Numbered from the stretch's first letter, positions 45,476 to 59,648 are shown. The stretch: 64,000 bases of DNA from Oncomelania hupensis (GCA_036898135.1 CM072511.1:32199686-32263685), one strand, 5' to 3'. Numbers and translations are program-made. Notes: generated by a model from the sequence alone, not told the origin.

Positions 45476-45550
45476 TTATCACGTATACAGCATTTCGCTA
45501 AGGGCAGCCTCAATCTTCTGCTAACCCTGAACAACGGAGTGTAATATTTT

Positions 45551-45755
45551 GCTTACTTAACCAATGTAGGCTAATTATTTGTAGGAAGATGGTAAAAGTT
45601 TTGCATGTGAGCAAGATGAACATTTAAGGAAGATATTTAACTATTTGTAGGTCTACTGTAAGCTTACTTAACCAATAGAGACTATTATATGTAAGAAGAT
45701 GGTCAAAGTTTTGCATGCGAGCAAGATGAACATTTAAGGAAGGTATTTATATTAA
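45551..45755. repeat. Two-unit 111-bp tandem repeat
   Basis: Units start GCTTACTTAACCAAT at 45551 and 45662 and share GTTTTGCATG and GAGCAAGATGAACATTTAAG. Confidence 0.9.
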
Positions 45756-47138
45756 ACTGTAATCGCGGAGGCATTAAATCTTGTGGTCGTGATAGAGCAA
45801 GAGGGCACTTCAGGCTTAAAACCAAAGCTCGCATCTTAGCCGTGGAGGCTGGAGAGGGTTATTCATTTGCAATTATTAACTTAGAAGTTTGCTAGTTTAT
45901 CTGTTTGCACCATATTTTAGGGATCAAGCGTGGTGGAGTGGGATCGCTAGGAACGCCAAACACCAAAACAAAACCTCTTCGTTGCTGCAGCTGTGTCAAA
46001 TCGGTTGCAACAGTCTCCTTCGCATTGCGCTCTCTTGCCTGTGGCTGGAGTCAAAGGTCACAGCACGTCCACGATTCAGGACGTGAGAGCGAGCACCTCT
46101 ACGTTCCGTTTGGGTGGGATTACCCTGGACCTTAAATGGAACAAAAGCACTAAACAGCAGGAACAAACATTAGTGTATTGCGCCAAAGAAAATGTGCTGA
46201 AGATGAGCATTAAGGTTTTGATGAATTTTTATATCCATTGAAATTCTTAGGAAATTACCATATTTAGACCTAAGCCTACCTCTATCATTGGGCGCTACAC
46301 TGCGCTTACATTTGTCACAGCAAGACAATAAATAGCCTGTATAAATCAAAAGTGTTAGTGAACTAGAAGGCTTTGCAGTCTTATAACTGAACGCAAAATC
46401 CAGATCAGGTTCAGATATGAGATTATGCAATAAATTCATGTAATAACCTATATTTTTACATTCGCGTTAATTTCCACATAATTCTCATTATTTTGATTGG
46501 TTCCGGAACGAAACACCAGACAAGCATGCATGCGGAAAAAAACCCACAGCAACAACAATTTACTATCAAACACATGAAAGTTAAATAAAAGTACAGTCTT
46601 AATACTAACCTTGTCATGTCATTCTTTGGTACAAATAATTTCTTTAGAAACTAAGAGCCTATTATAGGTCTGCAAACCAATGTCGCGCTTGATGACATTA
46701 GCCCGACTTGTTCAATTATAACCCAAACAACTTGTTGGTTCCGTGCTAGCAAAGCTATTTCAGCGTCTCTGTTTTTGGTGTTGGCAGCATCTTGTTGTAC
46801 AATCATATCGTCGTGTCTCCTTAAAACACTTGTTACTTAAGGGTACCTTGGGCGTTGGCGTAACATGAAAGACAAACATTTGTGGAAAAAAGATCATCAT
46901 ACTTGGACGATAAAACAATCCACGTTCTTAGTACACATCCAGACATTTTAGGTCATGATCGCATGAAGCGTGTGTTTTTTTTTAATGTTAATCCGAGTGA
47001 ATACTACGATCAGAGACAGCAGACTGACTGTACCTCCCTTGTTAGTGCGCAACATTCTTTCAACATCAGTACCAGTGTTCGTCATACTACAGACCTACCC
47101 AACCCACTGCACTTGTTGTTAGGAAACAGTGTTAGGTC
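45756..47138. other. Intergenic up to the gap, no gene recognised
   Basis: Short open frames at 45905-46241 have mixed composition but no recognisable domain. The last part is unique AT-rich DNA ending at the N run. Confidence 0.55.
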
Positions 47139-47638
47139 NNNNNNNNNNNNNNNNNNNNNNNNNNNNNNNNNNNNNNNNNNNNNNNNNNNNNNNNNNNNNN
47201 NNNNNNNNNNNNNNNNNNNNNNNNNNNNNNNNNNNNNNNNNNNNNNNNNNNNNNNNNNNNNNNNNNNNNNNNNNNNNNNNNNNNNNNNNNNNNNNNNNNN
47301 NNNNNNNNNNNNNNNNNNNNNNNNNNNNNNNNNNNNNNNNNNNNNNNNNNNNNNNNNNNNNNNNNNNNNNNNNNNNNNNNNNNNNNNNNNNNNNNNNNNN
47401 NNNNNNNNNNNNNNNNNNNNNNNNNNNNNNNNNNNNNNNNNNNNNNNNNNNNNNNNNNNNNNNNNNNNNNNNNNNNNNNNNNNNNNNNNNNNNNNNNNNN
47501 NNNNNNNNNNNNNNNNNNNNNNNNNNNNNNNNNNNNNNNNNNNNNNNNNNNNNNNNNNNNNNNNNNNNNNNNNNNNNNNNNNNNNNNNNNNNNNNNNNNN
47601 NNNNNNNNNNNNNNNNNNNNNNNNNNNNNNNNNNNNNN
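47139..47638. other. Assembly gap, 500 N
   Basis: Exactly 500 unknown bases, a typical fixed-size scaffolding gap. Frames crossing it are meaningless. Confidence 0.99.
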
Positions 47639-47658
47639 TGTTTTTCAACGATACTCAC

Positions 47659-47673
47659 CTGCTCGTCGGCCAT
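47659..47673 (-). CDS. XPO7: XPO7 exon 1, second copy (no downstream exons)
   Basis: The same five codons MADEQ and GTGAGT donor as at 17833-17847. Exons 2-12 are not found to its left; the sequence there is the gap and then unrelated DNA. If this is a haplotype copy, the exon belongs to the allele of the gene at 1-17847. Confidence 0.75.
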
Positions 47674-48265
47674 CTTTGTTTTGTGTAGTCTGACTTGCGC
47701 AGATGGCGCTCAAAGAATATCACAGTCGAAAATACACGATTGCTGGTTGGTCAAAACAGACGGGCAGCATTTTTGTTAACCAATTGAATATCTCGATCTA
47801 ACTTCATTGAGGAGTTTGTTGACACAAAAGAGTTCTCAATCACATGGACCTCTAGCAGACGCTTCAAGGGTTACCTTGACTCTGCTGACATATATCATCC
47901 GCTCCAAATTGTTATTGCTGGCACGTGTTGTTGTTGTTTTTTGCATTAACGTTTCATATTTTAAATTTACAACGTCGTTGTCTGTATTTTTCTTATTTCT
48001 TTAATTCACTTCAGCACATAGTCAACTCGGTCATACATAACATGTTATATTTTACATACAGTGCTAGTACTAGTAGTAGTATATATACATGATGATGATT
48101 GATTGATGTTATTGATAGTCTTTGCTACTAGTCTGACACTAGTCTTACTAATCATGGACTATATAAATATGTATCCATGTGTAGATAGGTATTTACATAG
48201 TTGCAGTCTGTCGGGTTTTATATTTTATTATACTAGTATTTTTTGTTACAAATAAAGATAGCAGA

Positions 48266-48478
48266 TTGTCTACAGAGGTCAAAACCAGGCCAGAGTATAG
48301 GTCAACATTGGCAGACCTGGAAAAAGATTTTAAAGAGGAGATAAATACATTTCTGAACCAAGAGAAAACTTACTTTGGTGCTGTTCGTTCTGCCTTATGG
48401 TTGGAAGAGCTTGATGGCAGGATTGGAAAAAAAAGTATTCAGATCATTGAAAAGAATACTGCAAATCGCTTGGTATGA
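48266..48478 (+). CDS. Unassigned 70-codon frame, second copy
   Basis: Identical protein to the frame at 18440-18652, with the same possible acceptor and donor. Function is unknown. Confidence 0.22.
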   Translation: MSTEVKTRPEYRSTLADLEKDFKEEINTFLNQEKTYFGAVRSALWLEELDGRIGKKSIQIIEKNTANRLV

Positions 48479-49053
48479 ACACATGATCAACAAATACCTT
48501 AGGAATCTGGTCATGTCGCTTGCAGGTCCCTCAAGAACCACTCTTTGCTGGCATTTTGAAGTTAAGAGGAGAAAGTTTGGGTGGTTTAGACATTTCTTAC
48601 TCCCATCACAACACCTCTGTCTCCAAACACCCACCTCATCCTCCCACCCAAACACAAAGCCTGACATTAATTAAAATGCAATGTACATGGGTGTAACTAA
48701 CAACACAATCCTGCCCAGAGCTGCCTAGAATAAAAGCGCCCAAAAACATTTTCAATTGCTCCGCATGAACTGTTTTTGCTTTCTGGGCAACATTTTGCAA
48801 TAACTGAATAAGCGAACACTTTAAAAAGTGCGCAACACATGTTGACTGCACAACAGCCAATCAAAATGAAGTCGGCTGAAAGTGAAAGTTATTGTCAATC
48901 ACACTGATGATACAACAATACTATCAAATATAAATACTAATTCATACCGATTGCATATAAACATAATTATTCCGTCAAATTACAAGTACACAAATCTTGC
49001 AAAATTGTCATTTCACCATTGAACACATCATTATTTGCAAATCGAAAACCTAC

Positions 49054-49068
49054 CACTCTGGTCGCCAT
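49054..49068 (-). CDS. Candidate alternative first exon MATRV, second copy
   Basis: Same five codons and GTAGGT donor as 19229-19243. Confidence 0.3.
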
Positions 49069-51089
49069 CTTTTTCTCTTCGCAAACAACCTTTAGGCTTT
49101 AGAAACCGTTACAGAGCGCTCTTTACGAACATAGGGTTGCCCAGACTTTCTTCCAAAATAGTTACTTAGGGTTACGTAGCGCTCTGGTTGGGCAACTCTC
49201 GGCAGATGTTTTCCAAAGGGATGGGTGAAAACTTGATCAGTCCAAAAATCAATCCTGAAGTTGAGTCTGAGGTCTAGATTAACATCGGGAATTTATTTTT
49301 AAATTTTGAATACAATGTTTAATCCACGCTAAGAGATGACTATCTGCGTATTCATAAATTTTTTGTGTCTAATGTTTGTTAAATTTGAATCTAAACATTG
49401 TGCATCTGCTATAAGCAGTACTACTGGCTGAGCTCCCTTAGAACGGCTGTACAGGTACAGACACAACAATACACTGACACCTTAGGTTTAGTGGATTAGC
49501 CAGAGGAGAGAATTGTGTGCCTGTTGTATTAACTAACACACAATGACATTAAGTGCATGGGATACAATTGCTAGTACAGCCCTGTGATGTCTTCTGGGAC
49601 TCCAGTGACTCTTTAAGTTGTTATACATTTTAATTTAACTCTATAATGTAGATTAATATGCTCTTTTATAGTCATACTGTGTAGGCTAAAAGTTGTTGTT
49701 TTTTTATGACCTCACTCACTTACATGAAATTGTCTTTCCCACCTACTCTCGATCTTTCCTTCACTTTTCCCCCACTATTGTTCAATTCAAATAATACATT
49801 ATTAGTGTTTAACTCTTAGGGTATAACCCAGACAGGTCCTCTGTAGAACAAGAATGTAGAAGAATATTAGCATAAAATTAACCCACTTAGTTGATATGTA
49901 ACCCAAAGAGGGCCTCACAGCATTCCTTGCAACACACATTTGTAAGTACGGTTGTTAGGGCAAATTATAATACTAATGACCGCGACCTATAGAGAATCAA
50001 TGTTACACATTGAGAAACTGGCAATGAAAATCTGGCACCAACACTTTAGACTGCTAACTTTGAAATGCTTGTACAGAGTTTTTTTTTTAATAAAGCAGTT
50101 GGACAATATTCCTACATTTAAATTATTATTTTATGGCTTTGATGAATACAAAATCATAGGAAAACTGCATGCAAATCAGACCGAAGTAAACACAACAATG
50201 AGGGCATTAAGAAAGCCTTCATGGCCTCTTTTGTCCTAAAGCTACTACAACTACTACTACTGTTAAAATTCATTAAAATTATTGCACAAACATTTTTTTG
50301 TAAACCATCATCCTGGAGACACACACATCACATATTAAAAAATTGAATAATATAAATCACAGTTCAGATTGCACAGATCTGTAAGTAGATATGGAATATA
50401 TTATCGAACTCACATACATCTGCAAGCTCCCCACCCCCAATCTTTCCCCACCTCCTTTCCCACCCTACACATACAATTTTGTGTATAATATTCTGGTGGA
50501 AGATTAACATTTTAAATAGTGCTCAACACTGACTTGAATGCTACTCTATAGGAGTGGTACTGAAATACTGGTGGGTGCAGAATAAAGCATTGAGTGTGAT
50601 AAACAACAACAATAAAAAAATTATTAACATTTTTTAGTCCTGAAACACACTTCTTTCATGTTATCAGTTTCTTTTTTTTCTTTTTTTTTAAAATCGCAAT
50701 AAATAAATAAATTTATTAAGTAAACAAATTAATATGATGGCAGTTTTTGCCTTTTACGGAGCTGGTGGTAGGCTTGTGTGTTATGGTTTTAATTCATTAT
50801 GCAAATTATTAACATACTGAAATGCGCAAATGTATTAATTAAAAACCACATGGCGTATTTTAACATTCTTGTTCGTCACACTGTTTTTTTCTCCATATCC
50901 TATCCTATCTTATTCTCCATATACTAAGTGGTAAATTATAAAAATGTACTTAAAATATATTTGTAAAGTTCACCATTTACAAAGCAGCGTGCAGTACATA
51001 CTTTTTTTTCAGTATGCAATTTAAATTGTTTGAATATACTGTGTAAAAATGTTAAAAACCAAAGCATTCCTTTAACTAGCCTCATTGTT

Positions 51090-51814
51090 ACGCATTTGGT
51101 TGATTTGATCTGCATTTATGCATGAATTTTTCAAGGTTGACAAAATCAAGTGATATCGGTTATACATGAAAGTGTTTGTGCTGTTTAATTCATAATGCAC
51201 ATTAGCTTTAATAGGGTGCTGCACTTAAGTGACAGAAAGATAGATGTTGAAGTTTAACAAACAGGCACTAGAAAATATACTAATAAACATTGCCATTACT
51301 ATAATTACAGCCATTCATTATACAGTCCACTTCATTGTTGTGTCCCTTAATGTGGTGTCCTGACTTATTAATATTATTGTGCATATTGTTTGTTTCACTT
51401 AAAAAATGTGGATAAGATATTCTTGTTTTATTCCTAGTGTTCGTCAAAACAGAACGCATTTGGTTGATTTGATCTGCTTTATGCATGAATTTTTCAAGGT
51501 TGACAAAATCAAGTGATATCGGTTATACATGAAAGTGTTTGTGCTGTTTAATTCATTATGCACATTAGCTTTAATAGAATGCTGCACTTAAGTGACAGAA
51601 TGATAGATGTTGAAGTTTAACAAACAGGCACTAGAAAATATACTAATAAACATTGCCATTACTATTACAGCCATTCATTATACAGTCCACTTCATTGTTG
51701 TGTCCCTTAATGTGGTGGCCTGACTTATTATTGTGCATATTGTTTGTTTCACTTAAATATAAAAAATGTGGATAAGATATTCTTGTTTTATTCCTAGTGT
51801 TCATCAAAACAGGT
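51090..51814. repeat. 364-bp tandem duplication, second copy
   Basis: The same two units as 21267-21990, with a few single-base differences. Confidence 0.92.
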
Positions 51815-52113
51815 TACATCAGCTTTATATGTTAAAGAAAGCAAGTAATGAAGGGCTGCTGTAGTATCTGTTCTTTGAAAGTATCATTGTAAAACTTGTG
51901 GCACGTTGCTTTTCCTATAAAGACTTTAGATTGAAACTGAAGTCAATCTGCATCATTGTCATTTTATATTTACCGTTTCAGCATTCTTGTTACATTCCTT
52001 AACAATGGTTTATAATGAATAATAATAAGTGTTGAATGTTTGCCCTTAGCCATTTTTTTAAAATCAAGTGCCTGTTTTGTGTCCTCAGGTAATTACCAAG
52101 AGGGGCAGCCATC

Positions 52114-52495
52114 ATGGACAGGCGTGACCATGCAAACAATGATGAGAGGGATAACGGATCAGTCTCAGAGGCAGAGGAGCCTTTGGGAGCTCCACTGCTG
52201 CAAAACAACTTTACATCAACAAGTACTGGAAGCATGGAACTCGTGGGTGTCAGGGAGCGCAAACCTGTCAGGGTGACAGAGTTTGAATCTCAGTTCCGTC
52301 AGCCAGAGGAGAAAAGCACATTGGTGGAACTGGTGAGGGAGACCGTGCAAAAACAAGTGGCCAAGTTCTCTTTGAAGAAGAGCGTGGTATCTAACGTTCC
52401 TCTCCTGCGTTCTTTGGGTAGCTACAAGGTTCTCCAGGATCTTCCCAGTGATGTGGTGGCTGGGCTGACTTCTGGTATCATGATGATTCCTCAAG
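52114..52495 (+). CDS. SLC26 copy 2, first coding exon
   Basis: Encodes the same 127 residues as copy 1, ending IMMIPQ at a GTATCA donor. Confidence 0.92.
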
Positions 52496-55400
52496 GTATC
52501 ATAATTTTGTACTTGACCAGTGCTGTACCCTTTGAAAAGGTTTCTCATAAAACCAAAAATGTTTTATTTTTACCTTGAGTTTTTTGAGTAAGACTCTATG
52601 GAGGTGGAAATTCAAGATGTTGCACATGTTATTGATGTGAGTGTCCAAGGAAAGACATTCGTCAATATGAACGCCAAGATTACGCACTGATTTGGAAATT
52701 TCTATATTGTTGTTTATCAAGTTTAGGGAATGTGTTAATAGATGAAGTTTGCTATTTGTACCAATGGCGACATAATTTTCCACGCTTTCTTTGCTAGTTT
52801 TAAAATAAAATTCAAGTTAGCTTTAAAATAAAAGTCAAATTAGCCAGTTAGGTCCTGAAGTCACGTTTCAGTTGTTTTATTTAAATATATGGTCATTCGT
52901 CATTTATGCAGCAATTTTCCTTAAACTACAGTTATTCATGTAGAAAGTGGATAGTGTGCAAATTTAATGTATGACATGACACATAATTGAGTCAGTCATG
53001 ATTTTGTAATATAAACTAAATTTTTTTTTTTGCCTTATTAATTTAATGTACTCCCCCTATTTAATTAAATCTGTTCCCACCTTTAATTTGTATCCACCTG
53101 CACATGAAATGTGTTTGTGTTTTAAATTGTGAAGGTATAAAATCAACTCACTCTGATTTGGCCCTTTGCAGTCAATTGGACCCTATAAACAATTACTAAC
53201 TCTCTCACTCTTCAATTCTAGCAATCTGAATTCCCAATCCATGTATAATGTCTATTTGATATTTGTGTGGAGTTATTGGTCAGTTAGTTACTTATAATGT
53301 CTGCAGTCAGTTGGTCAGTCAATCAGTCTTACAATTGTTGCAAGTGTAACAATACTTAATACTGCCATAAATGATAAAACATTCATGTTACATGAAATGC
53401 TATACACTATGATCACAGAAAGTAATGAAATAATATCTGTTTTTTTTTTTAAATACAAACTAAAAAAATATGTAAGAAATTTTTTTTGGTTATGTTTCAG
53501 GGCTGGCGTTTGCCTCATTGTCCACTCTTGATCCTATCATTGGTCTGTACATCTCCCTCTTCTCCTCTATCACGTATGTGTTGCTGGGCACTGGGCAGCA
53601 GACATCCTTTGGCTGCATCGCTATCCTATCCATCATGATGGGATCCATTTTGGACAGGTATGAGATCAAGCTTCGAGGAAATACCTTTGGAACTGCATGT
53701 GAAGGAGCAGTATTGATGCCTGAAACGACCACAGAGTCATCATTGTTCAACTCTACAACATTTGGCTCTTTGGTGACTGTCATCAACAATTTTACTGATA
53801 CAGGGAATGATACATCACCGATGAGTAATGGGACAGACCCATTAGTGATGGAGTTAGCAGAGAAGAAACTACAGTTAGCAGGCTCTGTAACGTTGTTGTG
53901 TGGTATCATCTTCATCATATTAGGCAAGATAGGGTTTGGCAAGGTGACTGTCTTCATGTCTGACGCTTTGGTCACAGGGGTAACAGTAGGTGCTGCATTT
54001 CATGTGGGCAGCAGCCAACTAAATACCATGTTTGGTCTGAAATTACCACGCTACAATGGAGTTTTTAAACTTATGAAGTTGTGGTACAACATCTTGATCA
54101 ATATTCACCGTTCCAACCTGGCATGTATCATCGCTTCAGCTATCTGCATCCTTCTTATTTATGTAGTGAAGAGATTTGTCAATGAGAAGTACAAAGACAA
54201 GCTGCGAGTACCTATTCCAATAGAGCTGTTTGTGATGATTCTAGCCACCATTATCAGCTACTATGCTAGTCTCAAAGAAAACTTCCAGATAGGCATTGTG
54301 GGGCCTGTGCCTGTTGGTATTCCTACACCACGTTTCCCTGACCCCAGTCTTGGTGTGGATTATCTTACAGATGGTCTTATCATCATTATTGTGGCCTTTG
54401 CTCAATCTGTGTCTATTGCCAAGCTGATGGGCTTGAAACATGGCTACAATGTTGATGCCAACCAGGAGATGTTCGCGCTGGGTGTTGTGAACGTGGTGTG
54501 TGCCGTGTTCTCAGGCTACATCTGTGGGGCTTCAGTATCCAGGACTGTTGTGCAAGATAGTGCAGGGGGCAAGACACAGATTGCTTCATTGTTTGCTGCA
54601 GCTTTAGTACTCTTAGTGATGCTGTTCATTGGCCCGTACTTCTATCATGTGCCTAAGATAGCACTGTCAGCTATCATCATTGTCAGTCTTCTCTCACTCA
54701 TACTCCAGTTGCTGACCATCCCTGACATGTGGCGCAAGTCTAAAGTGGACTGCGCTGTCTTTGTCCTAACGGTGGTAGCTGTTGTCATCCTGGATGCTGA
54801 CATAGGGCTTTTGGTTGGTATTGTTGTCTCCATCTTTCTTGTTCTTTTCCAGTCCATGAGGTCTTGGTAGATGTCACTGTACATATTGTTGTGAGTGGGG
54901 TCAATTTCTGGAGGTCAGCAAACAAATACTTCATGGGTCAAGAGATGTCAAGTATCAAGGTGGTCAGGATTAACTTCCCTCTGTATTTTGTTAATGCAGA
55001 GATTGTCACAAATGCCATCTTCAGCAAAACAAAATTAAATCCCTTGAAGGTAGCGAAAAATCTGAATATCAATATTCAGGCTAATGGTAAGCCATGTTTG
55101 GGACAGAAGAAGAAAAACGAAGTTGCTGGTAATAAGGTGACAAACCTAACAAATAATGTTGATGAAGAAATTAAAGGGAAAAGTAATCCTGATGCTACAG
55201 ATGTTGATGCCATACACAATGGAGCCTATACGCCTGATGTAGAGATGGGCCATTCTGTGGATGACTTGAAACATGACAGGCCAGTCACAGCTGTTGCCAC
55301 CAGTGGTAGTAACCATGAGACCGACCATGGCCAAAGCAAAACCTTCACTACTCTCATTCTTGACATGTCTTCTGTGTCCTTTATTGATCTCATGGGGGTC

Positions 55401-55607
55401 AAGGCCCTAGAATTTCTTGTGACCAAGTACAAGGCTGTGGGAGTGACAGTGTACATGACCAATGTTTCTGAGAACTGTTTGGACACATTGCAGAAGTCTG
55501 GCTTCATGGGCAAGCACGGGACCTTTGTTTTCTTGACCGTGGACACTGTGCTTCAGCACTTAACGCTCAGCAAGAGAGGTCAGTCTGTTGAACAGACCCG
55601 TCTTTGA
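52114..55607 (+). CDS. SLC26/SulP anion transporter, copy 2, frameshifted
   Basis: The same gene as copy 1: exons 52114-52495 and 53501-55607. The membrane domain is continuous here (GGGG run of four at the site where copy 1 has five), but one C is missing after 54865 (TCTTGGTAG versus TCTTCGGTAG). This gives an immediate TAG at about codon 584, cutting the protein before the STAS domain. The STAS frame reopens at 54864-55607. Protein-level differences from copy 1 include Pro for His in GIVG(P/H)VPVG and Asn for Val before HETDHG. Removing either copy's lesion by reference to the other would give 829 residues. Confidence 0.95.
52499..52783 (-). mobile_element. LINE fragment in SLC26 intron, second copy
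   Basis: Same translation as 22674-22958 (VRNLGVHIDECLSLDTH). Confidence 0.85.
53501..55607 (+). CDS. SLC26 copy 2, large terminal exon
   Basis: Acceptor TTTCAG, then SulP core through FLVLFQSMRS, premature TAG caused by a missing C at 54865/54866, then the STAS frame ending SVEQTRL and TGA. Confidence 0.93.
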
Positions 55608-56463
55608 TGACATACCGGTCACAGAGTATTGCTTCCTGTCATAGAGCTGCCAGTTCTAACAGTTCATATCCAAATGGCATGAAGTCCTTGTTCTATAGAA
55701 GACAAAATCTCTTCAATCTATTTTGAAATGCCAAAATACGCTCAGCAGATAATACATTAACAGACAACTAGGGGAAAGAAAGCTTTTACACTCTGGTACA
55801 TTTGGCAGCTCTACTAGATTGGAAATACTGCAATAACATAGACTATCAATGTTATTTTTTTTAGCTAGACTAACCATGTTGAATAACATTATTTATTAGG
55901 AAATTAAATGTTCTACTTTTTTGTTTCCAGTGGCCAGTATCATTGTAAACTGGACATATGTAAATCAAGATAAGAATACCGCTTGTTATTTATTATTTTA
56001 TACCTAGCTGTTGGTCTCAGAATGCATAATCATTGTCATTATTGTTTGCATCATTTGTGACTGCATTCAGAATTTATGTAGGTGCATAATACTCCTTCAA
56101 GAAGCGCAATAATGATATTATCAAGAGCGTTAACAGAATGTCAGTACTGTTAATAAAAACGATGACACGTAAATGCAAAGTCCCTATAATTTAAGGGAGA
56201 GGAAAAGTTTGTGTAGAACACACATGATAAAGGTGCCTGGCCTATAGAGTTGGGACTGGAGTTTATTGACAGCACCATGAATATAATCCTGATGAGATGC
56301 TGTCCTACTGGGACAGAGGGAATGATAGGACAGATCTATCTCCTCTTCTCTGTTGCCAGTGGTTTTGCATTTGTGGATTTGTGCCATAGATACAGACGGC
56401 CATTTTGCACGCTGTGTTCTTGGCTCATCAGAGTAGCAGCTGGGCTTGCTGAAAATCAAGTAT

Positions 56464-56920
56464 AACTCTGTTTAAGGCTGTAGTAAGGCCTAATTCTCAA
56501 CTATGGCAACGTAGTGTGGCACCCTGAGTTTATAAAAACGTATTGGCAAACTATAGAAGCTTTACAGAGGAACTTTACTAGATGCAGAGTAGGGCTTAAG
56601 GACATCAGCTATGAGGAGAGAGTAAGGCGTCTTCAGCTTCCTAGCCTGGAATATAGACGCCTGAGAGGTGCCATGATAAAAGTTTATACAATTATGCTCC
56701 ACAAGTATGACCCTAAATCCACTTGTGCGTAATTCAGATGGAACTTCAACTCAGGGTTACAAGTATGAATTAACAAAGAACTGTTCATACTAGTTTGTAT
56801 CATCACTAACAGAATTATTAACATTTGGAACAGTCTGCCACCAGAGGTTGTCACGGTTGGTGCCACAATCTCATTTAAGATTAGACTGGACGCATTTTAT
56901 CAGGTTTAGTGATCTCCACT
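56464..56920 (+). mobile_element. CR1-like LINE relic, second copy
   Basis: Same blocks as 26640-27100 (LKDISYEERVRRLQLPSLEY), with small indels in the tail part. Confidence 0.87.
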
Positions 56921-59118
56921 GACTGGATTGAGACTCTTTCACACCCACCACCTTGGTTGGCACATTCTCAGACTTCTGATGCCTGAAGGCCTAACTCGGT
57001 GATGAGTAATTCAATAAAGCATTTCAACTAGAGGGCAAAAGGCTGACAGCCTACGATGTCATCTACATGTATACTCATGCTGATTCATGACACTTTTACT
57101 ATTTAACAGTAATTTGTTGTAGGTGTCATCTTTATTGGTGAATGTTACCCACTGCCATCACTCTGCAACAAGTGTACTACAATTAGTCAGGGGAAATTAA
57201 ATAAAAAGGTTTAACGAAATGCAAATGTAATGAAACCAAGTAAAATGGATAGAGGGTAAAAAAATTCATAAAGAAGATATTATTACGAGAACCAAAAAAT
57301 TTGTTCATTGGTCCTAGCCCAGAAATACTCCATCCTCAGTAGTGATAATACCGTAGACCTAGGAGGGCGCAACACATTATGAACAGCACGCTCAACGAAT
57401 AGTGAAATTGAGTCTGATAACATTATGCAACTTTATCAAAAACACATACAACTGTAAGGTCATTATTTCTTGCGTACGGGGTTTGGAGTTTATTGCATGG
57501 TTCGGCATATGGTATGGTTTTCACTATGAACTGTGGAGATTCTTTGACTTCAAAAAAAGTGGATCTCACCTATATAATTTTGAAGCAAATTTAACCATAG
57601 TCACGTTTAAGGTACCTGTCAGTGAAAGTATTTTTACGGTCATGACGGACGACAACCATCTTTATAATGCCATTAGCGTGACCCAGATGTGAGCCTGAAA
57701 AACTAATTGAGGAAGTCAGACGGCAAAACGGGCTTCCCCGTTTGTGAGGTAGATAAGGAGTACAAGACGGGTTGGATGTGTGCTGTCTGTGGGTGTTGAA
57801 TTTAATCCAGTCACAAGATATGGTATTGGCATGCACTGATAGCTATTACAAAAGGCAATTTAATAAGTTCTTTCAAGACCATTACGATTGACTTTCAGGG
57901 TTTGTGACATAAGAATGGATTCTCAGTTTTTTTTTTATAGTTGCGTTTTCAGTCGCACTTTTCAATTGACAGAAGCATGAACTTTACTTGGGGTATATGC
58001 AGGCCCAAGTTAAGTATGGCGCTAAAAAAAGGGGTACGCGTTTAGACTATAGTTTGGGTATACACTTAAACACAAAAGTTGTTTCTGAGAGGTCACAATC
58101 CCTTTAACTAATTGCAGGTCAGAACTAGCAAACTTAGTTTTTTCATTTGTAAAAAGTTTAGTATGAATTTTGACCCTATCCGTTCCACCCCGTTTCATGG
58201 CAGCTGCATTTTGTTTTACCTTTTGGCAAATGAGTTCTAACTTCCCCCGGCTAATTTTGTAGCCTCAGAGCTAATACTCTTCTTTCAATCACTGACTGAA
58301 GTACACCTTACCCTATGAGTTATAATACAGGTGCAGCTAATTATTGTTTTCCCCAGTGTTATATAAATCGGCAGACAGTGCCTTATTGCCTGGGGAACAA
58401 GTTTTTGTTTCATGCCAGTAATGTCAGTCATTAGCTCATACAGTTTCAGACAAGGCCAGTTTTTTGTACTCTCAGACGTAGCTGATAATACTTTGATTTA
58501 GTCAAGAATCGGAACAAGCCAAATGTCGGTCAGTCAATCTGTTGGTCAGTTGCAGCCATATCTCAAAAACCATCAAATTAATTGTGTCCACAACATCATA
58601 GGAATATTAACAGGATTAGAGGCCAGATGCCTTCATATTTGAAAGATCAGGTAATTGGATGTCTGTTCTTTGCTAGTCACATTTTCAAAAATGGCTGAAC
58701 CGATTTGTGAACATTTTAAACTTTGATGGAGATAGTTATTCATTGATTTAGTGTAAACAAACCAGTTTCATTATGAAAACATAAAATGTGTGTGGGTATT
58801 TGTGTCAGAGAATACATTTGAATGGCTTGCCATCTGATTTTTTCAAGCCATCGAGATCATTAATTTGTGCGCATAATTATATATATATATTTTTAAACCA
58901 GAAATTGTGTTTCTGAGAATAGCTGTCAAATTTTGACTGGATGATTTTGTGTTGAAGAGGTTTAATAATATTTGCCGATACCTTCATAGAGCACTGTGGG
59001 TCAATGAGATATTATGTATTTTGTTGCAATATAATTAATTTGAACCATGACACATTGACATAGCATTGTATTTTATGAAATATATATGTATGTGTCATTT
59101 TATTTATTTTTTATGATA
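56921..59118. other. Intergenic, second copy of 27101-29296
   Basis: The frame at 57402-57692 corresponds to 27582-27869 with one extra codon and one Asn/Ser change. No gene is recognised. Confidence 0.5.
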
Positions 59119-59598
59119 CCCCCGTTGTGAGCCAGGGTTTTCTGTATTAATAGTATTCCCACTTTGTAAAAATGTAATGCTTTAAATTACCACTATTTCT
59201 GTCATTTTAATTTCTTCTTTCTCGTTCCTAATCTGTTCTATCGATCTACTATCTTCTTCGCTAGACCGGTCACCTAACTTTTTTCTTGAAAATTCTCCCA
59301 AAACGCCTCTTTTGTGTATGGAATCTGTTGGATCAGCTTGGTGATATTGGACGCTTTCTGCCAAATGGTCACTAGGTTTTTTTTCTATGGTGGTATTATT
59401 TAGTAATGTATGCATTTTATATGTGTGCATTTTGTTAATATTGTGTAATGATGTTTATATTCTATTTTGTTTTTGTAAACGGGGGTTCGATAAATTAGAG
59501 AATAACCTCAGCGTCGCCTGCATGGGATGCCTTTATTGTAAAGTGACAGGCTGGTGGAGTGCCTTCAGAGTTACCATTAGGATTGTTTCAGCAGATTG
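59119..59598 (+). mobile_element. Retroposon copy A, second copy
   Basis: As 29297-29760, but with about 16 extra bases (CTCCCAAAACGCCTCT) that copy 1 lacks. Confidence 0.8.
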
Positions 59599-59648
59599 TC
59601 GTGTCCACTGCCTGAACAGTGTGTTAACCACACGAGAAACCTATCATA

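Noticed and set aside
45057..45534. Long minus-strand frames of poly-Lys, poly-Glu and poly-Asn/Gln
   Set aside because: They are translations of TTC and GTT microsatellites with no other protein-like content.
46882..47779. Long frames crossing the N run
   Set aside because: Their length comes from unknown bases; no coding support on either side.
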